From Rutidosis leptorrhynchoides (taxonomy: Eukaryota > Streptophyta > Magnoliopsida > Asterales > Asteraceae): DNA of 64,000 bases. A program made the position numbers and the translations under genes. The notes under the pieces are model-generated. The model did no database searches, was not told the origin of the DNA, and saw only the letters and a program-made list of their open reading frames with translations. The DNA is taken from positions 7,599,501 through 7,663,500 of the forward strand of contig NC_092333.1 in the NCBI RefSeq assembly GCF_046630445.1, written 5' to 3'. Positions 47,748-58,881 of this stretch are shown here, piece by piece. The first letter of the stretch is position 1; each line of letters starts with the position of its first letter.

Positions 47748-48297
47748 TTTGAGTGAGATTGTGTAGTGAGTTTTGCATTACAATCTACTCAATTTAAAGG
47801 GAAAAAGATGAACCTTCATTTAATCTTTCATTCCCTTTTGGAGTAATTGAATCTTTTGAGAAATTTGATCATATTCAAGTATGCTAATTTGTGAATGATA
47901 CTTTGAAAACAGATCCAATTAGATTTGAGAGGTTCAGTGTGCATTTATTTTTCAAGGAGAGAGAAGAAGAAATGTCAGATTGATACACGATCGATTCTAC
48001 GGTCGACCGTGTTGTTGGCCGTGTGTGATCTGACAGAATTATGAGTTAATTTAACAACTTAATTTAAACAGATGCTATCCAAGAAATATTCAAATAGTCA
48101 CACATTTAATTGTTACAAAACAAGTTATTCAACCAACATTATAGTAAATTTATCTTCTCTCACTTCCTTCACCTTCTACTTCTCACATCGCTATTACTTT
48201 GACATGAGAAAGCCTTTTTCGATTTCTTCAGTAGCAGACATATCTTGGATTGATACTTCTTTATCTTAGCTTGATTCAGGTAGATTCGTTCAACCTT
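47748..48297. other. Spacer between the two paralogues of N
   Basis: AT-rich. Contains ACGGTCGACCGTG at 48000, a 12-bp palindrome of the kind found in the LTRs. No gene. Confidence 0.6.
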
Positions 48298-49203
48298 TTA
48301 ATCACGATCCAAGCCGTAAAAAGGATCATTAGCTTCATCCAGAAACTGTTCTTCATCACTGTCGGATATATCTTCCAAGTTGATTTGAGAGTTGGTCATG
48401 GCTTCATAGACCCTCTCAATCTCATCAGAGTCATCTTCATCATCCCATCCCATCATTGTTAATGTATGACGATTGAATATTTGATTGGTTGGATTTATGC
48501 GAATGTCATCTGTTGCTCTTAATTTTTCAAATAACTTTGTAAGGTGCATTCCATAAGGAAGAGCTCTTGTTGAGTCCTTTGGCACATTTCTCATTCGTAT
48601 GGCCATAAAGTAAGCCATGTTCACTGGTACTTGCATTTGTAGACACCAAAGAAGAGCCATCTGAACATCATGGATAAGTGAACGATTTCCCATTCTACAG
48701 TAAACATTGTAGTCGATCACTGGGTTCCATATCCGGAACTTCTTCCGCAGGTGTTTGCTCAATACTCCTTGACTGAGAATTTATTCTCTTAGAGCGTTGT
48801 CTTCACACAGTGTTCGAATAGCAGCATCTTTATTGATGAATTCAGGAAGATAGGTCAGACTGTATCCTGTGTGGAAGAACCTTTGTCCACTTACTGGAAC
48901 TCCTAAGAGTTTTCCAAATTCTTGAAGTATTACCGTTGTTCTTGTTGCTTTTAGCCTAAAGGTAACTGATCCGTTGGTATAGACGAAGCTAGAGTAAAAG
49001 TCTCGAATGAGTGATGGATAAATTGGTCCATTTAGATCAAGGAATACATCCCAGTTTAAATCTGAGAAAGCTGCCACCATTTCAGGAAAAACTTCTGCTC
49101 CAATTCTTCTTCCTTCTGCTATTTTTTGATTTTTCACTTTTTCTCTATTAAGTGTCGATTGGTGTGGATGAAAGTTGGATGAGCTTTCTCCTCGATTGGC
49201 CAT
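48298..49203 (-). pseudogene. Transposase_32-like paralogue 2 with one in-frame stop
   Basis: About 300 codons from 49203, with a TAA at 48781-48783 separating a 140-residue N-terminal part from a C-terminal part. Both parts are in the same frame and align with paralogue 1: DLNGPIYPSLIRDFYSSF, FGKLLGVPVSG, ALPYGMHLTKLFEKL. The N-terminal half matches the domain start; the tail is acidic (DDEDDSDEIE, ISDSDEEQF). The stop sits in a weakly conserved loop. Readthrough or a recent nonsense mutation are both possible. Confidence 0.75.
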
Positions 49204-50114
49204 TTTCTGCGCATTGACACTTCAAATTAATTCAAAGTGCATAATTCAATTGTAGGCAACAAGTTTTGCAAACTTTAATTATCATCAATACTTAGATGTT
49301 TTGATGTTAATATTCTTCACATTTTCACTCTTCATTATTGTCACAGAGTTTGCAACTAGATTAAGATTTTCACAAAGTTCATATGTGTTCTAGACTTTTG
49401 AGATCATCATCAACACATGTTTTGACATCCAACATTATTACACTCAAGTTGCAACAATGTCATTTATATCATATGAACAATGATTCTATGAAAATCTAAC
49501 CTAGATGTATAATGAACCCTAGAATTATTCAATGTTAAATTAACGCATAGATAGGTACTACTACAATCGTTTCCAAGTTGTTCTTCACGAACAATTTTGA
49601 TTGTTTGCATCAATTTAAGTTTTGATTCATTCTAGTTAGGGTTTCTTCATAACCCTAATTCATCATACAAACACAATTGAATGCTAGAAAAGCAAGGATT
49701 AATCATACCGAAAGTAGGAATTGAGAATGAAGGAATGAGCGTTCTTCTTTGTGCTATCGATCTCCTCAGCCATGTGTAAAGTGCGCGTGTTTTGAAGTGA
49801 GTGGGAGTGAAGTAAAAGTGAGGGTTTTATTTAATTTAAAAATGGGATCATACCACGTACGGTCGAAGCACATTCGACCGTGGTGTTAGTCGTGCAGGAA
49901 TTTTCACACGTACAGGACAGGAGCCTGCGATCGAGTATACGGTCAGCCGTGATGCTGCCATGGATTCTTCTGATCACCAATTTCTTCACTTATTCTTTCT
50001 TTGAGCGCGTTTTGACGATTCTTAGGTTCTATAAAATACTTGAGGACAAGTTTTCTTTTCCTAACATTGAATGATTACATCCTCCCGATGTTTAATCATC
50101 AATGACACATAATA

Positions 50115-50212
<98 letters not shown>

Positions 50213-50420
50213 TCAATCATGCACATAGTATACACAAAATGCATCAATCTAGTATTTAGCATGCAATACATAGTTTATCATAAACACACAATCCTAATGC
50301 AAGTAAGCTTCCTTCACTAATATTTTAAAATTATTTTTCAAAAACAATTTTGCATTTGTGAGAAAAACCTTTCATTAATACAAAGTCTTTTTGAGAAGGT
50401 TATTCTCATTAGCATTTTGA
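49204..50420. other. Spacer in N between paralogue 2 and the gag-like ORF
   Basis: Contains promoter-like AT-rich DNA, GGTCGA-type inverted words at 49859-49882 and 49937-49952, and an (AT)n microsatellite at 50117-50206. The short plus-strand frames here are not supported. Confidence 0.6.
50117..50206. repeat. (AT)n microsatellite
   Basis: About 90 bp of alternating A and T inside N. Confidence 0.97.
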
Positions 50421-51311
50421 TCATTGATTTTGATTGATTTTAAGATTACACAATCCTTGACTTATCCCTACCATTGAATTGCTAGCTCGGTCCATTTTTC
50501 CCATGTTCTCAATTTTCCTAATAATAGACAATGGACTTTGATTACACAATTTGTGTTTGCTAGAGTCGTGACGCATATTCATTTCATGTTTACCTCTTGA
50601 TGAATCACAAATAATCATTCTTTCAAATTTTCTTTTCAACGCGTTGTTTTCATCAATTAAGGTTTTGTTAAATTGTCTAACATTGTGTAATTCTTTCTCT
50701 AAAAGTTTTACTTTGTCATAACTACTATCATACACAAATTTAATAGTCTTGTAATCATCTAACAATTCTTCATAATTAGAAGGATAGAATACATGTACCT
50801 CATTACAATCCATGCTTGAGACATCATCTTCTTTGAAAGGAGATTCAACCTCTTCCTCACTTTGACCATCTTGATCCAAATCATTCCAAGAACTCATGAG
50901 GTAAAAATCTTCATTTCCATTTAAACCTTTTGCTTGAGAATCACCAAGCTTCTTCAAATCCTTCCCTATTCCTTTACCCTTTAAACTCCTAGAGTTTTCT
51001 TCTTCTTGAGAACATAGTGAATCCCAACATTCCTTTGCACTTTCACATGAAATTATCTTTAATCTTTCTTCACTAGGAAGAATTCCATGAAGTAGTGAAA
51101 TTGCATCAAATTGTTTCAAAACCTCATTATTTTGAAATGTTGACTTCACTAGTCTTGAACTAGCTTGTGGTACAAAGTCTCCTACTTTGATTATTCTCCA
51201 CAAGTAGTAATCCTTGGATTTGAGATAAGCTTCAAATCTTAATTTCCACACATCAATATCCACCTTATCAAAGATTGGTGCTTCTTTCACCAATTCTTCC
51301 AAGTATCCCAT
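50421..51311 (-). CDS. Gag-like protein of element N
   Basis: About 297 residues from the ATG at 51311 (MGYLEELVKEAPIF). The longer frame from 51470 begins inside the LTR and is less likely. Residues 10-110 have the look of a copia gag (UBN2-type): W-K-R-F-E-A-Y-L pattern (VWKLRFEAYLKSKDYYLW), then ISCESAKECWDSL. The usual middle of this gag is shortened. Residues 110-180 are charged (EEEVESPFKEDD). Residues 195-240 form a probable coiled coil (LLEKELHNVRQ, LIDENNALKRKFE). No zinc knuckle is seen. It lies directly after the PBS. Likely a deletion derivative of a SIRE-type gag. Confidence 0.68.
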   Translation of the reverse strand: MGYLEELVKEAPIFDKVDIDVWKLRFEAYLKSKDYYLWRIIKVGDFVPQASSRLVKSTFQNNEVLKQFDAISLLHGILPSEERLKIISCESAKECWDSLCSQEEENSRSLKGKGIGKDLKKLGDSQAKGLNGNEDFYLMSSWNDLDQDGQSEEEVESPFKEDDVSSMDCNEVHVFYPSNYEELLDDYKTIKFVYDSSYDKVKLLEKELHNVRQFNKTLIDENNALKRKFERMIICDSSRGKHEMNMRHDSSKHKLCNQSPLSIIRKIENMGKMDRASNSMVGISQGLCNLKINQNQ

Positions 51312-51421
51312 AGTTTGAGTTGATCCGAGAATCGTTGACTCAAGTTTTTGCACAAAACAAATTTTGACACTTTCACAATCGTTTATAGAGCAATGATTTG
51401 AGCACACGCTCTGATACCAAT

Positions 51422-53751
51422 TGTAAGTAACTAGAGGGGGGTGAATAGTTACTTGAAACGTTTTCAACACTTTTTCAATTGATCACCAAATTCGATTAAC
51501 TTTGATCAACCAATTCAACTCAAACTTGATGTGTAGTGTATATGTTCAAAATGATAAATGAAGTAATGTAAAGAACATAGACACAAGGATTTATACTGGT
51601 TCGGATGTATGTTAACTAATCCACCTTAATCCACTCCCCGATTACACTAATCGAGATTTGTTGCTTCACTAAGCACTTTTCTCCAAACCCGGTGGAGATC
51701 CGATTTACAAGTCTTCAACTTCTTTGGTAGACAACAAACCTAATCTTTCTATCCCTTTGAAAGATCAACTCCAACCTAGATCAACTTGTCTTCACCTTGG
51801 ATAAGTATTAATCTCCAAATAAGATTAATCAACTTCCTAAGTCCCTTTAAGGAAGTAGATCACTAAGCTAGCATATGCTTCTACTAATTGAAGTTATAAG
51901 ACTTATACACTTTGTAATGATGATCATAAGACAATACCAGGACATCCATTACACTAAGTAAACTCACAAGATTAATGATTTGATTAGTAAGTTTACAACA
52001 ACCAAATTCTATATCTATAAGATCATAGAATCTTATCTTGCTTGATCACATTTGATTAGTAGTTAGAGCCCTTGTGATATCTGGAAATATTTCTTTGAAA
52101 TATGCAAGAGGGTCAGCTTCAAATACTCTTTAATGCTTGCCTTTTATAGTGGGATTCAAAAAGTAGCCGTTGACACACGGTTGCCTGCACGGTCGACCAT
52201 GGTTCGATCGTGCGTGCTCCAGTCCAAATTTAGTATCCGTTATATAGCCGTTTGACTCAAATTTGAACACCACATTTTGGCACCTTTACTCCTTCTAGCA
52301 CCTGCAAAAGAAACCAAACATCATATACAAGCACTATATGAATCAAGTGTGTGAGATTTGGTCTTATTGCATGAAAGTGACATAACACTCCATTAGTGGT
52401 AAACCAAACATTCTTGGAGAAGTGTCTTGATTGATATTTTGGGAAATCTCAGATTGGTCAAGACTTAGTTAGTCACATTAATGCCTTTCGTTCAATTCTA
52501 AAGACTAGTCACTATATCATTAACTTCCTAGTTTCAATTAATCACAAAACATGTTCCATTTGGGTTTAGGTAGAGATTAATTGAATGATGTCTTTATAAG
52601 ATAATCATGAAGTATGTAGAGACATCAAAGTTAAGTCATTCTTGAATAAGCAATCACACTTAGTTACTTAGACCAAATAGACAATTGACTATAATTTCAT
52701 TGTGAACCAATTTACACTTAATTTGTTGGAGTAGATTAGTTACTTGAATCCTAACTAGTAAGCACATAGCAAGCATGTTAATCAAGTTGATAAATTTATG
52801 AGTATTAAACATATTAGCAAGTAGAAAGTAATACTCACACATAGCAAGAGATAGTTACTATAAGATCAATCATATAGATATTTGCACAACTTGTAATTTA
52901 AGCTTTTAGCAAGCTTACTTGCAATATAACATATTGCATGATTAATGTGTAAGCACACATTAATGTCCAACACATGCACAAGGTAAGAGCAATCTCTAGT
53001 TGGGACTTGGTGACCATCCTAAATGTATCTAAATGTATTTTAGGATTACAAGTCTTTACTAGTTACACTTGAGAGCATTGTTCCTCATTTAGCCTTAATT
53101 AATCACTAAGTCATTTTCAATATCAATTATTGTTCTAGTGACATTGGCTTAAGTGTGTTGGTACTTGATGATCATACTAAGGATGCCTAGATAAGATTTA
53201 AGATCACAAGTTATTATTTAACACTTATGTGTTAAGCCTAATCTTGGTTAATTTGTCATTAAGATGTCATTAGATGTAATTAACCACAATTAGTGTTTTT
53301 ATGACCAAAACTCAATTGAGTATGGAGAGGACATATATTCTAAGCATGTTGAGAAAGGTTTCATGAATTATAGATTTCGGGAACTAGTCAAACTTTATTT
53401 GGTCAAAATTGGTAACAAGGAAAACTGCGGGCGCACTGCGGTTGACCGTGGTGGCTACCGTGTAACTTGTTTTCATAAATCTGCGTTGCAATTCAGTTTG
53501 GGGTCTGCGGCTGGCTGTGCAGTCGACCGTACCTTGACCGTGTATTTAGCTGATCTTTTAATTTCATTCTTTAGGCTATGTTTGACTTGGTCATTTGTAA
53601 GATAAAGTATGGATTAGTGAGCTTGCGTGTTTTATGTTAAGATGTCAGTCATCACTTATGCATATGCATGTGGCATCATCAAAACATATTCTTTGGTTAA
53701 TCATCATACTTAAGTTTGCCGTTTAGTTCATTAACCAACATTCAACCAACA
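51422..53751 (-). repeat. N 5' LTR (2,330 bp)
   Basis: Pairs with 44073-46405 at high identity. Base changes break parts of the GGTCGACC hairpins here (TTCGATCGTG, GCGGGCGCAC, GGCTACCGTG). Confidence 0.94.
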
Positions 53752-53756
53752 AAAGA

Positions 53757-54970
53757 TATTGTAAGAATGCTCCGGTTAAAGATGTTAACTTGACCGCGGA
53801 AGATACGGAAGATGCACTACTATGTAGTATTGAAAGTTCGGGGGAGTCTTGGGTCTTGGATTTGGGAGCTTCGTTTCACGCTACTCCCACTAAGAGTGTG
53901 ATGAGGAATTTTCGGGCGTATCAAGGTAAAGTTAGATTGGCAAACAACAAAAGTCTCGAGATTAAAGGTATAAGAGATGTTGTATTGAAGACTACTCTTG
54001 GTTCTAATTGGACTTTGAAGAACGTGAGGTTTATTCCTAAGTTAAAGAGGAAGTTAATCTCGGTTGGTCAATTAGATGAAAAAGGTAATGAGGTTACTTT
54101 CAAGAATCGCCAATGGGAGGTGATTAAGAGTAGTAATGTCGTAGCTCGTGGACATAAAAGGGGAACTCTTTATATGGTTGAGGTGTCTGAAGAAGATACG
54201 GTGATTGCTACGGTTGACGTTGGGGCTAGTTCTACTCTATGGCATCGAAGACTCGGGCATATAGGTGAGAAGGGTATGAAGGTTCTTAGTTCGAGTGGGA
54301 GAATTCTGGATTTGAAAAAGATTGAGCTTGGGTTTTGCGAACCATGTACTTATGGGAAGCAAAAGAAGGTAACTTTTGTTAAATCGGGAAATTCACCAAA
54401 GTTGAAGAAATTGGAGTTAGTTCATGCGGACGTTTTTGGGTCAACGAATGTAGAATCACATGGAGGTTCTCGTTATTATGTCACCTTCATTGACGATGCC
54501 ACTCGAAAGGTATGATTTTATTTTCTTAAAGCTAAATCCGAAGTTTTTGGTACTTTTGTGAAGTGGAAAGCTATGGTTAAGAATGAGACCAATTTAAGGG
54601 TCAAGTGCTTAAGGTCGGACAATGGAGGAGAATATGGTAGTCTTGAGTTTAAAGACCATTGTGCAAAGTACGGTATTAGAATGTTGAAAACGGTACCGGA
54701 GACACCGCAACACAATGGAGTCACCGAACGTATGGAATCGTACGTTGAATGAAAGGGCTAGGAGTATGAGACTACATGTTGGTTTGCCTAAGATGTTTTG
54801 GGAGAATGTGATTAATAGGGGACCCTCAACACCACTGGGTTTCCGAATTCCCGAGGAAGAATGGCTAGGTAAAAAGGTTAGTTATGATCATCTTAGAATC
54901 TTTGGGTGTAATTTTTATGTGAAGACCAAAGATATTGATAAAGATAAACTTGAAGCTAAGTCAAAGAAGT
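53757..54970 (+). pseudogene. C2 protease-integrase region, broken
   Basis: Continues the gag zinc knuckle (YCKN), then a protease-like WVLDLGASFHATP block (LGA in place of the usual DSGAS type), the GAG-preIN segment LWHRRLGHIGEKGM with CEPCTYGK, and the integrase core VHADVFG, YVTFIDDATRK, SDNGGEY. A TGA at 54512-54514 replaces an expected Trp codon. One extra G near 54735 shifts the frame at ERM. A short internal deletion follows FWENV. Ends where G2 inserted (last 5 bases GAAGT, the expected TSD of G2). Confidence 0.9.
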
Positions 54971-56896
54971 TGTCACGACCCTACTTTTTCCGTTATCTTT
55001 TTCCGTTAATTATTTAACGACCGTTAACTGTTAGTGTGCCACGTCATTTCTATAACCTATATTATTATTTTTGTAATAATATATATATAATAATTATTAT
55101 GTGTTATGTGAATATATGTATTCATATTTTAATTTATACGTTTCTACGTTCCGCGGATTTCCATCCGGCGAATCTTTTCGGTTTTTAAACCAACGGTCGA
55201 GCTTTCGGGATTTTTAAATCCTAAATATTTTAAATATGATATTTTATGATCATATTATTAGTAGGTGTATTTATATTTATTTTTCGTCGCGCGTTCGTTA
55301 TCTTTCCGGATTTTTAATCGCGTAAGCGTGTTTTCGCGTTTCGGGATTCGTTCGGACTTTCGGGCCATCAGGAATTGCACGTTTTTCAATAATGGACAAG
55401 TTGGCCCACTAAGGGGCCCACCCCCTACCCAATTCGGCCGAATACTCCCAAGGGGAGGGAGTATTGGCCCTTGTTTTTCCTTTTGTGCACTTCCACTTTT
55501 ATTTTCATCTAAAACCTAAATTGAAATTTTTCTCTCTTCCTCCCCTTGCCCTAGCCGTCGCCAACCACCACCATAATCATCATCTTCATCATTTTTCAAG
55601 CTTGGATCAAGGATTGAATAGCATAAACGTGTTCCTCTCTTCGTTCTCTACGCGATTATATTCTTTGATTCTCGATTTGGGTATAAACCCTAACCCTAGA
55701 ACTTTTCATATTTATTTATATTTCTGTATTTTGAGTTTATATTATTAGTATGATGTATATTAGTTATTGTAATGTTGTTTGGATGCGTAAAATTACTCGT
55801 TTGCATATGTTTTCGGTTTGTAAATTTTGGACAGCAGTTTGATTCGTATATTCTGACTTTGTAACTGATATGAATGTTAAAATAAAGTACATAAATGAGT
55901 TCCTCTCATCAAGACATTAATTTTAGACTCCGGATTCATGTCGTTTCGATTCCCGGAGCCCTAGATATGCTTAATCTGATTTTTGTTAAAGATTGAAAGG
56001 TGTTCTTGGCATGAACAAGGTTGGGTCCGACTTTGTGACCATCCTTGGTGTCTTTAGGGTGTGTCATTTGGTTAGGACTGATGGTGAGACGAATTGTTAT
56101 GTTCGGGTCACCTAAATCCGAGCCACGGTTCACCCGTTGTGCCCGAATTACCGTTTTGAGTAAATTGATTTCCCAAATGTTGTCATGGCTGATATCCACG
56201 ACCTAGGGACTGTTCTTGGAGTGTTCTTGAGTTCATAATTGTGTCGGGTGGTTTGAGTAGGTGAAGTTGCATATGTGGCTTGCCCGAAACCGACATCCGG
56301 GGCTCAAGATACGACCCGACGAACTTTTAAACTTAAAACTTATGGTTAATGATTAAACTTATGTTAAAATTTATGGACTTCATTATTAATAAATTACTTT
56401 AGATAAAAGAAGTAATTATTATTATTTAAAAACTTATGATATAAATATTTATTATATCATTTAATTATTAATTATAATTTAATTAACATTTTAATTAAAC
56501 TTATGATTAATAATACTATTATTATTAAAGGAAAATACTTATGATAAGTATTAAATTTGTTTTTGAGAAATTATTAAAAGACTTATAATAAACATTAAAT
56601 AATTATTTAATTATTATAAGACTTAATTATTATTTAATTATGATTTAATTATTAAATACTTATGATTTAATAATTTTAATTAGAAACTTATGATATGATT
56701 AATAATTCATTATTAATTAATAATACTTATGATATGATTTAAAATTTATTATAAATTAATAATATTTATATTATGATTAATATTTAATTAATTAATTAAA
56801 TACTTATGTTATACTAATTATAACATTTCAACTTATATTAACTTTAATAATTCATTTTATTTAATTAAACTATTGTTAAGACATTATTATACACTT

Positions 56897-57034
56897 TTGA
56901 CTTTAAATAACATTATAACCTATGTTATTATTATAACTTACACTTTTAAGATTAATGTTGACTATGTTTGACCAAGGTTGACTTTTGAGTTGACTTTCGG
57001 TTGACTTTGACTTTCAGTTGACTTCTGTTGACTT
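56897..57034 (+). promoter_or_regulatory. W-box (TTGAC) cluster in G2 LTR
   Basis: Nine TTGAC words on the plus strand in under 140 bases, mostly TTGACT/TTGACC. TTGAC[CT] is the WRKY transcription-factor core. The cluster precedes a TATTTATA at 57364. Confidence 0.55.
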
Positions 57035-57039
57035 TCTAA

Positions 57040-57240
57040 ATAAGGAAACTTTCCTAACTTCAAAACTTTCTAAAAATAGAACTTTCTAAATTTGGAAACT
57101 TTCCAAAAATAGAAACTTTCCAAAAATAGAAACTTTCCAAATATAGAAACTTTTCAAAAATAGAAACTTTCCTAAAATAGAAAACTTTCCAAAAATGGAA
57201 ACCTGCTAAAAATAGAAACTTTCTAAAAATAGAAAGTGTG
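57040..57240 (+). repeat. Minisatellite in G2 LTR
   Basis: About eleven variants of a 16-17 bp unit AAAAATAGAAACTTTCC immediately downstream of the W-box cluster. Confidence 0.92.
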
Positions 57241-57453
57241 TGTCCTTATGCTGTTCCAATCAAACCGATGCTTGATGAGTAATGTTCTATGCCTACTTGC
57301 AACATGTACAACAGCTATCATACTAAGACTTGGCCTAAGTTAGTTATTTATTTCGACCTGCTTTATTTATAGGTCGGCGTTGTGATCTTTCTTGATCACT
57401 TTACTTTACTTGTTGTTCGCTTGTTTGTGAGATTTCTTCAGTTGCTATTTAAG

Positions 57454-57935
57454 GTGAGTTATAGTCCCGTTTTTACATACTTTTCAAAGTATATTTTTGG
57501 GATGTGATTACATGCAGATTTTTATTTACGGTTAGACACAAGTAACAGTTAAATTTAATTATTCATTGTGAGTTGGACAAAAATATTCCCTAGTCTGGTA
57601 ACTGTAATCATTGGTTTCTACCGGTGAACGCGAATCCTACGGATAGATCTATCGGGTTTGACAACCCCATTTCGAGCTAGTCGCGCTAGCAATTTATAAT
57701 CGGAATGTTTAGTACTTCGTAATTTGTTGTAGATACACTGTCCAAGTGTATATTTTTATTGTGTTTGGCAAGGGTAAATAAAGGGTTAAGTGGTTACCAG
57801 GTGGCTCATTGATAATGGAATAATGTTTAATGTTTTCTAACATTTTTAAATCTTGTGGTCTAAAGTTTACTTATTTATTTAAACCTATAATTCACTCAAC
57901 CTTTGTGTTGACAGTTTACTTGCATGTTTTCACAG
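57454..57935 (+). promoter_or_regulatory. Candidate leader intron in G2 LTR
   Basis: Donor TTAAG|GTGAGTTATAG (57454) and acceptor TTGCATGTTTTCACAG (ending 57935); 482 bp. Upstream TATTTATA at 57364-57371. Blocks shared with G1 and L in order: GTGAGTTATAGTCCC, TTTTTGGGATG, GCGAATCCTA, GATAGATCTATCGGG, AGTACTTCG, GGTTACCAGGTG, CTTGTGGTCTA, GCTTCCGCTGTCG just after the acceptor. Confidence 0.42.
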
Positions 57936-58259
57936 GTACTTGAGTTATATGATGCTTCCGCTGTCGTTAGAAGAGTCTGCATGCATTTGGGCAGATTTTA
58001 TTGAAACAATTTATGAAACTTAAGTTTGCATTCTATTTTGGATAATTTAAATTGTGGGTTTGTTGGCAATGTTTTGTGTCAACTTTTGGTTCATTACTAT
58101 GGTTGGTTGATTTTAAACTACTTAGTTGGGTTTGTTTCCTTTTTGGGCAACATTTTGAAATAAAAGAATGCAACTTTGTTTATTTAATTCATTTAAGTCC
58201 GATCAAGCTATGGGACCAACTGAGGGATCCGTTAAGTGTTTTGACGGGGTCGTCACATG

Positions 58260-58271
58260 TGGTATCAGAGC
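58260..58271 (+). promoter_or_regulatory. G2 primer binding site
   Basis: TGGTATCAGAGC, a perfect complement to the 3' end of plant initiator-Met tRNA, two bases after the LTR. The following leader (to 58452) has GGCGGTCTTAATG and GGTGCATTAGAGTCTAG, related to the G1 and L leaders. Confidence 0.93.
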
Positions 58272-58452
58272 TCTGGTTGTAGGGAACTAGGCGGTCTTAA
58301 TGTGGTCAACCCGTGGTTATTAGGGTGCATTAGAGTCTAGTCTACAGCCCGACCTTTTTGCTATAGCATTAATATGCATTTCATTTCGTATAAGTTATAT
58401 TATTAGCTTTTATATCTTTTTGGTATGTGGTTTGCGGTTTTGCTGTTTGCAG

Positions 58453-58881
58453 ATGTCGACTTCGAGCGATAACTCTGTTGCTGCTCCTGCTCCACCGTCT
58501 CCTGCTAGACGTCGTGCTAATCAACCAGAGATCGATGATCCTGTTCATTACTATTTTTCTACCATTACTCATATGAACCGGGCTTATAATGAGGTGACAC
58601 GTATTAACGCCCTTAGTGATTGTTTGCGCACCTTGCCACATAATGAAGTTATGGACGAGATCCGTGCCGACATGGGTAACTTTATCACTTTCAAGCATAG
58701 GGTTGAGGATGCGAACCGCAAGCGTGATCGAGAAGTTAATGCTAAGTTCGAGGCTCTCGAGAGCACTGTTCGTGTGTTGAAGGAAGAGTTGGATGTTGTG
58801 AAAGGGAAGTTGCGTAAGTATGAGGATCCTGCTGAGACTCATGCTGGACCAGCTTATCACACCCGCTCTAAGCGAATGTGA
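58453..58881 (+). CDS. Coiled-coil accessory ORF of G2
   Basis: 142 residues from the ATG in GCAGATGTCGACTTC; an in-frame ATG 33 bases upstream is also possible. N-terminus Ser/Ala/Pro-rich (MSTSSDNSVAAPAPP) with an RRR patch. Residues about 30-60 contain VHYYFSTITHMNRAYNEV. Residues about 70-128 are heptad-like and highly charged (FEALESTVRVLKEEL, VVKGKLRKYED), consistent with a coiled coil. The end is basic (YHTRSKRM). It precedes gag in an apparently recent, intact element, which argues for a functional role. I do not know the family. It resembles the L ORF in layout more than in sequence. Confidence 0.7.
   Translation: MSTSSDNSVAAPAPPSPARRRANQPEIDDPVHYYFSTITHMNRAYNEVTRINALSDCLRTLPHNEVMDEIRADMGNFITFKHRVEDANRKRDREVNAKFEALESTVRVLKEELDVVKGKLRKYEDPAETHAGPAYHTRSKRM

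Larger units (their letters stand above)
44068..53756 (-). mobile_element. Nested non-autonomous copia-type element N with TSD AAAGA
   Basis: 44073-53751 is flanked by AAAGA (44068-44072, 53752-53756). LTRs at 44073-46405 and 51422-53751; PBS TGGTATCAGAGC (51419-51408) and purine-rich AAAAAGGGGGAGAA (46419-46406) on the minus strand. The LTR end TGTAAGTAACTAGAGGGGGG and the gag-like ORF suggest a SIRE/Maximus-type copia relative (inference). It has no protease, integrase or RT. Cargo: two paralogous ORFs of a plant mobile-element protein family. Confidence 0.92.
43801..54970 (+). mobile_element. Ty1/copia element C2, both ends missing, split by N
   Basis: Two collinear coding pieces, 43801-44072 and 53757-54970, become contiguous when N and one AAAGA copy are removed. 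No LTR of C2 is present: the left end is fused to L and the right end is cut by G2 at 54970. Confidence 0.88.
54971..58257 (+). repeat. G2 5' LTR (3,287 bp)
   Basis: Starts TGTCACGACCCTAC and ends GGGTCGTCACA. A CT-rich, UTR-like segment at 55480-55640 follows a candidate start region. AT-rich at 56330-56960. Holds a W-box cluster, a minisatellite and the candidate leader intron listed separately. ORFs within it (for example 55265-55748) are LTR sequence. Confidence 0.96.

Noticed and set aside
55265-55748. Overlapping ORFs in the G2 LTR resembling a host gene start
   Set aside because: Inside the LTR; sequence looks like a transcribed leader (CT-rich) and matches no family.
58381-58860. Minus-strand ORF of 159 codons
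   Set aside because: Shadow of the G2 accessory ORF.
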